A program made the position numbers and the translations under genes. The notes under the pieces were generated by a model. That model was not told where the DNA came from, did no database searches, and saw only the letters and a program-made list of their open reading frames with translations. Source: an uncultured Bacteroides sp. (lineage in GTDB: Bacteria; Bacteroidota; Bacteroidia; Bacteroidales; Bacteroidaceae). Taken from it: a DNA stretch of 13,447 nucleotides. Below are positions 8,282-13,447 of this stretch, one piece after another; position 1 is the first letter of the stretch; each line of letters starts with the position of its first letter. The DNA lies in NCBI GenBank assembly GCA_900555635.1, contig USLU01000104.1, positions 1-13,447 on the forward strand, in the 5' to 3' direction.

Positions 8282-8343
8282 ATCCACAAACATTAGTTAT
8301 CCCATTCTTTATTACACAATAAATAAAGAAAATGAATCTATTT

Positions 8344-8393
8344 TTTAGGTAATTCAAACAGGTGTGTTAGTTTCTTGAGCACACCTGCCTAAA
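8344..8393 (+). terminator. Inverted repeat between small-protein genes, possible terminator
   Basis: The 8-bp arms CAGGTGTG (8359-8366) and CACACCTG (8380-8387) are perfectly complementary around a 13-nt loop. An outer pair, TTTAGG (8344-8349) and CCTAAA (8388-8393), extends the stem after a 9-nt bulge on the left side. The structure lies 63 bp after the stop of the gene ending at 8281. No strong T-run follows, so intrinsic termination is not certain; an mRNA-stabilising or attenuating hairpin is equally possible. The rest of the 191-bp gap (8282-8472) shows nothing clear. Confidence 0.45.
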
Positions 8394-8472
8394 CAATTTA
8401 ATGTAAACAGAGATATTATTTATGCAATCCTTTAAACATAGATATGATTGAACAATTTACCAAAACAATATT

Positions 8473-8931
8473 ATGAATATAATTAAATCTTTCTTTATAG
8501 GTATATTATTGTGTATGTCAATTCCTAGCAAGGGACAAACACAGGATTTAGAAATTACTTTTGCTTATAATAGACAAGACAATGCTTTGATTCTAAAACT
8601 TTTCAATAATACGGATAAAGAAATAATAGTATTGAATCAAAGCCTATTGAATGAATCATCTGGAAGCTGCATTATTTTAACTGAAAAACATGATAATGGA
8701 CAGAGTGATCTAATCATCTCGTTATATGACTATGAAGATGGACAGTGGATCCGTTCTAAAACAATAAACCCTAACGAAAGACTAGAACTTTATTATCCAT
8801 TTGAAGCTATCCCTACAAATAATGTTACAAGAGCTAGATTATTCCTCTCCACATACTTTAGAGATAGGAAGACAGGAAAATTAGTTAGCAAAAGATATAA
8901 AAATGATTTACCCATAAAACAAATTAAATGA
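8473..8931 (+). CDS. Small secreted beta-rich protein, tandem paralogue 1
   Basis: This is a 152-residue protein with a Sec signal peptide (MNIIK, hydrophobic core, cleavage likely after 'PSKGQ', residue 22). The mature part is a predicted all-beta single domain: 'LEITFAYNRQDNALILKLFN', then 'NTDKEIIVLNQ', 'SSGSCIILTE', 'DGQWIRSKTINPNERLELYY' and 'RARLFLSTY'. By hand alignment without gaps, 65 of 121 residues (about 54%) equal those of the next gene product, so the two arose by tandem duplication. The two genes overlap by 4 bp (ATGA at 8928-8931), which implies translational coupling. The fold outline (strands, conserved N-N-T-D turn, C-terminal strand) recalls small Ig-like proteins such as BsuPI-type protease inhibitors, but I cannot assign a family. 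No clear promoter is seen upstream. Confidence 0.82.
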   Translation: MNIIKSFFIGILLCMSIPSKGQTQDLEITFAYNRQDNALILKLFNNTDKEIIVLNQSLLNESSGSCIILTEKHDNGQSDLIISLYDYEDGQWIRSKTINPNERLELYYPFEAIPTNNVTRARLFLSTYFRDRKTGKLVSKRYKNDLPIKQIK

Positions 8932-9374
8932 TAACAAGTAAACATTTATTTATAGGTATTGTACTTTTGGGCATTTCTATTTTTTGTACCGCCCAAGAAG
9001 TAAAAATTGAATTTTCTTATGATAAACCGAATAATTCTTTAACCCTTATACTTACTAATAATACAGACAAAGAAATTTTAGTTATGAATCAAGGGCGGTT
9101 AAGTGAATTTAGTGGAAGCTATATTGTTTTAACAGAATCTTCTAATGGGAAAAGCGCGGATTTGACGATTTGTCTATTTACTCTTGAAAGCGGGAAATGG
9201 ATATTACACAAGAGTTTATCTCCAAAAGGAAGAATAGAACTCTCCTATCCTTTGGATTCTATCCCAGCCAATAATGTAGTAAGGGCACATTTGTTTCTTT
9301 CAACATATTCTAATGATGAAAAAACAGGAAAACTAACTTCTAAAAGATATGAGAAGAATTTATATATAGATTAA
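8928..9374 (+). CDS. Small secreted beta-rich protein, tandem paralogue 2
   Basis: This is a 148-residue protein with a Sec signal peptide, cleavage likely after 'FCTAQ' (residue 23). The start codon sits inside the stop region of the preceding paralogue (ATGA overlap), which fixes the start. The domain aligns without gaps to paralogue 1. The best conserved parts are 'NNTDKEI', 'SGS.I.LTE', 'RA.LFLSTY' and 'KTGKL.SKRY'; the middle 'W' and 'NNV' are also shared. The loop around residues 68-75 and the strand near 80-95 differ most, so the two copies may have distinct ligands. Function unknown. The cysteines of paralogue 1 are not conserved here, so a shared disulfide is unlikely. Confidence 0.82.
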   Translation: MITSKHLFIGIVLLGISIFCTAQEVKIEFSYDKPNNSLTLILTNNTDKEILVMNQGRLSEFSGSYIVLTESSNGKSADLTICLFTLESGKWILHKSLSPKGRIELSYPLDSIPANNVVRAHLFLSTYSNDEKTGKLTSKRYEKNLYID

Positions 9375-9438
9375 GAAGTTTTATTATTATACGGTACAGT
9401 TCTATAAAAATTAGTGCCGATCGATTATGAAAATTATT

Positions 9439-9486
9439 ATTTTCCAGCATTCTTTGTGTAAAACAAAACCAAGAGTGCTGGAAAAT
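9439..9486. repeat. Long perfect hairpin in the spacer before the ligase gene
   Basis: The arms 9439-9454 and 9471-9486 pair over 16 positions (15 Watson-Crick pairs and one G-T) around a 16-nt loop. The outer core is ATTTTCCAGCA against TGCTGGAAAAT. The 175-bp spacer separates paralogue 2 from the ligase gene. The hairpin could be a terminator for the small-protein pair or a leader structure of the ligase mRNA. T-rich sequence follows neither arm closely, so it is not a textbook intrinsic terminator. A weak -7-like CATCTTTA lies at 9504-9511, without a matching -33 element. Confidence 0.6.
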
Positions 9487-9549
9487 TTAGATTACACATT
9501 GCTCATCTTTAGGATAAATCATATATAAATATATTTCCACTTAAATTAA

Positions 9550-11160
9550 ATGTACCTTATAAACAGTATGAAAAGCTATTCTATTGAAAACATCAGAATA
9601 CAAGATATATTACTTATATCAATTTGCATATTACTGTTCTTAAATAGAGCTGTACCTATTGACTACTCATCAATTTGGAGAGTGACTGTATTATGCCTTA
9701 TATATACTTGCATACGCATTATATCAAAACAATATCGCAATTGCCTATTACACATGGTCTATATTTGGGGAATTACCGAAGTCATCATTTCAATACTTCA
9801 AAAAGCGAATTATATAGAGAGCAATCATCATGATTTTGGAATCACAGGAACGTTTGGAAATCCAGGACCATTAGGTGGGTTATTAGCAGTATGCTGGATA
9901 GTATCTATTTTTTTCATTTATGAAAACATACAAAACAAGCATCGTATATTAACATTATCATTTTGCATGATAGCCTGTTTTATTTTATATGGTTTACTAT
10001 TATCTGGTTCACGCGCCGGGTGGACAGCTGCATTGGTAGGAAGCATGATATTCCTATGGCAATGGTTAAAAAGAAAACATACAATCAAAGTCAAACCAAC
10101 TCTTTTGAAATCAGGTTTTCTGCTTATCATCACCGTTTTTATCATATCAATCTACTTTATAAGAAGAGATTCGGCAGATGGACGGTTGCTAATATGGTAT
10201 AACACAATAACGATGATAAAAGATTATCCTCTATTCGGTATTGGAGCCGGAGGATGGCAAGCTAATTATATGCTTTATCAGGCTGAATATTTCCTACAAA
10301 GCCCAAATTCTCCATACATATTATTAGCTGACAATATTTTTTATACCTACAACGAGTTTTTACATATAACAGCAGAACAGGGAATAGTCGGACTAGTTGT
10401 TGTTACATGGTTGTTTTATGCATTATTTAGTTATAAAGAAAAGAATAATACTGACCATTGCCTGAAATCCGCCTTAATCACTTTCTTAGTCTTCTCTTTT
10501 TTTTCTTATCCTAGCGAGGTTTTTCCATTAGAAATATTATTCATCAGCATAATAGGTATGATGAAAAGCAAAACCATAAAAACGTTTACAATATCAATTT
10601 CTACAAAATACATCATTAGAAGTATAACCTTCATTTTTATTGTATGCATATCAATTGGATCTTATCATATTTATCATAAAACTTTTACTACAATTATCAG
10701 GATAGTGGATAAAAATAAAATATCCGAAGATACCTATTCTCAACTATCCCAATTATATCCATTATTTCGCTATAATTCACAGTTAATGTACATCTACTCA
10801 AAAAGTAGTTTGGAAGATTATCCTTTAAATACAAAACTACAAATATTGCAAACAGCTGCCCGAATTGTTCCTAATAGTGAACTATATATCAAGCTTGGAG
10901 ATTTTTGGAAACAGAAAAAAGATTTTTCCCAAGCTGAAGCATGTTATCAAACGGCTGCTGCCATGATTCCACATCATATCACTCCTTCGTACAAATTATT
11001 CCAGCTTTATATAGAGGAAGGAAATATAAATGCAGCTATCAACATGGGAAATTACCTTTTAAAACAACCGATAAAGAAAAAAGGAACAAAAGCTTTACGA
11101 ATGGAAGCTGAAGTTTTAGAGTTTCTTCATAAAGAAAAGAATATAAAGAGAACACAATAA
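9550..11160 (+). CDS. O-antigen ligase/Wzy-family membrane protein with C-terminal TPR-like region
   Basis: This is a 536-residue polytopic membrane protein with roughly ten or more hydrophobic segments in the first 400 residues. It belongs to the Wzy_C/WaaL/PglL superfamily, whose members join or polymerise lipid-linked glycans at the periplasmic face of the inner membrane. Family marks are 'GTFGNPGPLGG', 'LLSGSRAGW' (Arg155), 'PLFGIGAGGW' at the start of the large periplasmic loop, and 'YNEFLHITAEQGIVGL' (267-282). In many ligases the position just before that Asn is a histidine; here it is Tyr267, with His272 five residues on. The soluble tail (about 430-520) has TPR-like helices ('YIKLGDFWKQKKDFSQAEACYQTAA' split at Q). 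Ligase, polymerase and protein O-glycosyltransferase activity cannot be told apart from sequence. No other glycan genes are adjacent. ATG at 9568 is an alternative start. Confidence 0.85.
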   Translation: MYLINSMKSYSIENIRIQDILLISICILLFLNRAVPIDYSSIWRVTVLCLIYTCIRIISKQYRNCLLHMVYIWGITEVIISILQKANYIESNHHDFGITGTFGNPGPLGGLLAVCWIVSIFFIYENIQNKHRILTLSFCMIACFILYGLLLSGSRAGWTAALVGSMIFLWQWLKRKHTIKVKPTLLKSGFLLIITVFIISIYFIRRDSADGRLLIWYNTITMIKDYPLFGIGAGGWQANYMLYQAEYFLQSPNSPYILLADNIFYTYNEFLHITAEQGIVGLVVVTWLFYALFSYKEKNNTDHCLKSALITFLVFSFFSYPSEVFPLEILFISIIGMMKSKTIKTFTISISTKYIIRSITFIFIVCISIGSYHIYHKTFTTIIRIVDKNKISEDTYSQLSQLYPLFRYNSQLMYIYSKSSLEDYPLNTKLQILQTAARIVPNSELYIKLGDFWKQKKDFSQAEACYQTAAAMIPHHITPSYKLFQLYIEEGNINAAINMGNYLLKQPIKKKGTKALRMEAEVLEFLHKEKNIKRTQ

Positions 11161-11256
11161 GTATTTATACGAAAAAGATTTTCTAGTCTACAACACGGTT
11201 TAAAATATCAAAATCCGCTAGTATAAGATAATATTCTTCAGGCTTATAGAAACTAA

Positions 11257-12540
11257 TCAGGTATGTTTCAAGTATTCATAACCGAAGCGACAGTACAGAC
11301 ACTTTCGCTTATCACAGTACTCTTTTTGCAACTGTATCAATGCCTGACTATCCGCCGCACTGACAACCGGAAGCCCGGCATCGCTCCACGAACGGATAAT
11401 ATGATTGCTTTCCGCCTTCAATTCTTCCAGAAAACGTCCGGCACGTTCACACATTCGTTCATCTGCCTTATGCAGACCGTATGTATAAAGAAAAGGAACC
11501 ACTGTATTAATGATAATCAAATCCTTGGAACGCTCTCCCATCGTCTTCTCCTTTTGTGAAGACGGTCGCCCGAATAAATAATGATTTTCCCAATAGGGAG
11601 ACGTACGGGCATCCAGTAAGTTTCTCACATCCACCAGAGTTTCCGCTTCCAACAAACGTGAAAACAACTTATCCCCTTTCTGATAGAGATAAGCTAATTG
11701 CGCCAAGCGAATATGCGGAAAGTTTTCCGGACGAAGCCGTAGAAAACGCCATAACGTAGCGTCCATCCCCTGCCTGATTTCAAACTTCCGCTGCAAATAA
11801 CGGAACTCCTTACAAAGACGGAGACTATACTCGTCTTCCTGTTCCTTTTTCAGAAACGTTTCTTCCAACAATCCCGCCAAACCATAGAAAAAAGCCTCTA
11901 TCTGAAACAAATCATTCCGGTGCTTATCCATCGCACGAAACGGCAACAGTCCCGCCCACGTTTCAAAAGCATCTCCGTTCAAGCCAAAACCGAAATTACG
12001 GGCAAGGGTGATAAAGAATGCATCTTCCCAATTACTGTTACAATGTTTGAGACGCTGTGTGATTAATTGCGCTTTCTGCTCCAAACGTTCCGTTTGCAAA
12101 GCGGTCAGCCAAGAATGAATGGTAAGTTTGGGAAGAGAGGCAAGGATGGGATGGCAAGCCGGATACTGATCGGCTACACAAAGTTCGTGGTAATGTAATT
12201 GCACATTGTCCGGACAGGTAAGTAATAGTTGCGGTATCTGTTCACCGTTGGTACGGGTTATTTCCGTATCTGCTTCACTCACTACATGGAGAATCACAGA
12301 GTCGTATGCTTTGTCAGAATGATGTCCGTGGCGAAACCAGTCGGAAGAATGTGTATGTATTTCTATATTCCCTACCCATAAGGCACCATCAATCTTTAGT
12401 TTCGCGTTAAAAAAGTCGGGACCGGCGTTGGGATTTTGCAGACCGGAGTCAATCACTTCTACCGGTAAGCCGTTGGTGGTTTGCAGTACTTTCAGGGGAA
12501 ATAATTTATGCTTCCACACGTAGTGGAGAAGATGTTCCAT
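11257..12540 (-). CDS. DUF2851 family protein
   Basis: This 427-residue protein is read on the minus strand. The N-terminus 'MEHLLHYVWKHKLFPL' and the segment 'NPNAGPDFFNAKLKIDG' then 'LWVGNIEIHTHSSDW' and 'HGHHSDKAYDSVILHVV' are diagnostic of DUF2851, a conserved protein of Bacteroidetes and relatives. The order of invariant Asp, Glu and His residues suggests an active site, and a nuclease-like fold has been suspected by analogy, but function is not established. No signal peptide is present, so it is cytosolic. The C-terminus has a 'CDKRKCLYCRFGYEYL' segment with a Cys-x4-C-x2-C pattern that might bind metal. It diverges from dapB with 83 bp between starts and converges on the ligase gene across a 96-bp gap (11161-11256) in which I see no clear terminator. 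Confidence 0.9.
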   Translation of the reverse strand: MEHLLHYVWKHKLFPLKVLQTTNGLPVEVIDSGLQNPNAGPDFFNAKLKIDGALWVGNIEIHTHSSDWFRHGHHSDKAYDSVILHVVSEADTEITRTNGEQIPQLLLTCPDNVQLHYHELCVADQYPACHPILASLPKLTIHSWLTALQTERLEQKAQLITQRLKHCNSNWEDAFFITLARNFGFGLNGDAFETWAGLLPFRAMDKHRNDLFQIEAFFYGLAGLLEETFLKKEQEDEYSLRLCKEFRYLQRKFEIRQGMDATLWRFLRLRPENFPHIRLAQLAYLYQKGDKLFSRLLEAETLVDVRNLLDARTSPYWENHYLFGRPSSQKEKTMGERSKDLIIINTVVPFLYTYGLHKADERMCERAGRFLEELKAESNHIIRSWSDAGLPVVSAADSQALIQLQKEYCDKRKCLYCRFGYEYLKHT

Positions 12541-12565
12541 GTTAACAAGACGTTAATGTGCGCTG

Positions 12566-12573
12566 CAAATGTA
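12566..12573 (-). promoter_or_regulatory. Probable -7 box for the DUF2851 gene
   Basis: On the minus strand this reads TACATTTG, a perfect match to TAnnTTTG, ending 25 nt before the start codon at 12540. The -33 element would fall at about 12593-12599 and is not a clear TTTG. It lies only 10 bp from the dapB -7 box on the other strand. Confidence 0.5.
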
Positions 12574-12583
12574 ATAAAAATCT

Positions 12584-12591
12584 TATCTTTG
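12584..12591 (+). promoter_or_regulatory. -7 box for dapB
   Basis: TATCTTTG is an exact match to the Bacteroides -7 consensus TAnnTTTG and ends 32 nt before the dapB ATG at 12624. The -33 region (about 12558-12565) has only weak similarity to TTTG. Confidence 0.65.
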
Positions 12592-12623
12592 CGACTATTA
12601 TTTTGAATATAAGTCAGAAAACA

Positions 12624-13388
12624 ATGAAAATAGCACTGATCGGTTACGGAAAGATGGGCAAAGAGATAGAAAAGGTTGCCCGTAGTCGCGGACATGAAAT
12701 CGTCTGCATCATTGACATCAATAATCAGGATGACTTCGAATCGGAAGCATTCAAATCGGCCGATGTGGCCATTGAGTTTACCAATCCGATGGTAGCTTAC
12801 AGCAATTATATGAAAGCATTCAAAGCCGATGTGAAACTGGTATCGGGCAGTACCGGATGGATGGCCGAGCATGGCGAAGAAATCAAAAAGCTCTGCACTG
12901 AAGGAGGCAAAACACTGTTCTGGTCGTCCAACTTCAGTCTGGGAGTCAGCATTTTCTCTGCTGTCAACAAGTATCTGGCTAAAATCATGAATCAGTTCCC
13001 TGCTTATGATGTCACCATGAGCGAGACACATCATATCCACAAACTGGATGCTCCCAGCGGAACAGCCATTACATTGGCGGAAGGTATTCTGGAAAAGCTG
13101 GACCGTAAGGACAAATGGGTGAAAGGCACTTTCCTTGCACCGGACGGAACCATTAGCGGAACCAACGATTGCGCCCCTAATGAACTTCCTATCGCCTCTA
13201 TCCGCGAAGGAGAAGTGTTCGGCCTTCATACCATTCGCTATGAATCTGATGTAGACAGCATAACTATCACGCATGATGCCAAAAGTCGTGGTGGATTTGT
13301 ATTGGGAGCCGTACTGGCAGCCGAATATACTGCCACACACGAAGGTTTTTTGGGCATGAGTGATTTATTCCCATTCTTGAACGACTAA
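12624..13388 (+). CDS. dapB: 4-hydroxy-tetrahydrodipicolinate reductase
   Basis: This 254-residue cytosolic enzyme performs the NAD(P)H-dependent reduction of 4-hydroxy-tetrahydrodipicolinate to tetrahydrodipicolinate in the lysine/diaminopimelate pathway. The N-terminal Rossmann fold shows 'IGYGKMGKE' (residues 6-14), and 'GSTGW' follows in the cofactor-binding half. The catalytic/substrate loop 'HHIHKLDAPSGTA' (136-148) contains the expected His136, the general acid equivalent to His159 of the E. coli enzyme, and Lys140, equivalent to Lys163. The length is normal for the family's Bacteroidetes branch. The start at 12624 is chosen because 'MKIALIGYG' is the usual N-terminus; the ATG at 12558 lies upstream of the -7 box. 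The next gene starts 35 bp downstream and is probably co-transcribed. Confidence 0.97.
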   Translation: MKIALIGYGKMGKEIEKVARSRGHEIVCIIDINNQDDFESEAFKSADVAIEFTNPMVAYSNYMKAFKADVKLVSGSTGWMAEHGEEIKKLCTEGGKTLFWSSNFSLGVSIFSAVNKYLAKIMNQFPAYDVTMSETHHIHKLDAPSGTAITLAEGILEKLDRKDKWVKGTFLAPDGTISGTNDCAPNELPIASIREGEVFGLHTIRYESDVDSITITHDAKSRGGFVLGAVLAAEYTATHEGFLGMSDLFPFLND

Positions 13389-13423
13389 GATTTCAGAAGC
13401 TAGTTCTAAACAAATATAACATT

Positions 13424-13447
13424 ATGAGACAAGCCACACGCGCACAA
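13424..13447 (+). CDS. lepB: Probable signal peptidase I, 3' truncated by the window
   Basis: Only eight codons (MRQATRAQ) are visible before the window ends. An ATG placed 35 bp after dapB, and an N-terminus rich in Arg, Gln and Thr, match the dapB-lepB gene order and the start of signal peptidase I that I know from Bacteroides. Signal peptidase I is an inner-membrane serine/lysine protease that removes Sec signal peptides. Too little sequence is present to confirm any motif. Confidence 0.5.

Noticed and set aside
9439..9486. Invertible promoter (phase-variation) element
   Set aside because: The arms are separated by only 16 nt, too little to hold a promoter, and no invertase gene is nearby.
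9427..9528. 33-codon open frame (MKIIIFQHS...) in the spacer before the ligase gene, considered as a peptide pheromone or bacteriocin precursor
   Set aside because: It has no double-glycine leader, NVEALA-like segment or clear secretion signal, and it spans the hairpin, which explains its sequence better.
11161..11256. Attachment site or terminator at the right edge of the AT-rich block
   Set aside because: I found no tRNA end, no direct repeat shared with 3131-3416, and only weak 5-bp inverted matches.
12492..13340. 282-residue open frame on the minus strand opposite dapB
   Set aside because: It lies antisense to the well-supported dapB, overlaps the DUF2851 start, and its protein has no signal, domain or family-like pattern. 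It is a shadow frame.

Overview
The window looks like chromosomal DNA from a member of Bacteroides or a close relative in Bacteroidales. The evidence is the family content (DUF4838, DUF1573, a DUF4348-like lipoprotein, DUF2851, dapB followed by a probable lepB), the many lipoproteins and signal-peptide proteins, the lack of strong Shine-Dalgarno sequences, and -7 boxes of the TAnnTTTG type (TATCTTTG upstream of the minus-strand lipoprotein and of dapB). I cannot name the species.

Layout. (1) Positions 1-2476, plus strand: the 3' part of a DUF4838 putative glycosidase, then a closely spaced DUF1573 lipoprotein. (2) 2477-2569: a convergent spacer made almost wholly of 7-nt repeats that fold into a long hairpin, probably a shared terminator. 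(3) 2570-3130, minus strand: a DUF4348-like lipoprotein with a recognisable promoter. (4) 3131-11256: an AT-rich block whose seven or eight genes all lie on the plus strand. Its first four genes are tightly spaced: a transglutaminase-like lipoprotein with carbohydrate-binding-like modules, a secreted helical protein with four repeats of about 78 residues, a probably surface-exposed lipoprotein with an HExxH metallopeptidase domain, and a small secreted beta-rich protein. After a hairpin-containing spacer come two small secreted paralogues that overlap by 4 bp. After a second hairpin spacer comes an O-antigen ligase/Wzy-family membrane protein with a C-terminal TPR-like region. (5) 11257-13447: a DUF2851 gene (minus) divergent from dapB (plus), with overlapping promoters, then the first codons of a probable lepB.

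How the genes may work together. Regions 1, 3 and 5 look like ordinary Bacteroides chromosome with higher GC. The AT-rich block looks like an accessory cell-envelope locus. Nearly every product carries a lipoprotein or Sec signal, and the set combines a cysteine transglutaminase/peptidase fold, a zinc metallopeptidase, small Ig-like proteins, and a polysaccharide polymerase/ligase. A surface-modifying system is a reasonable reading, but it is inferred from content and gene order only. I see no tRNA, rRNA, CRISPR array, transposase, integrase or SusC/SusD pair in the window.
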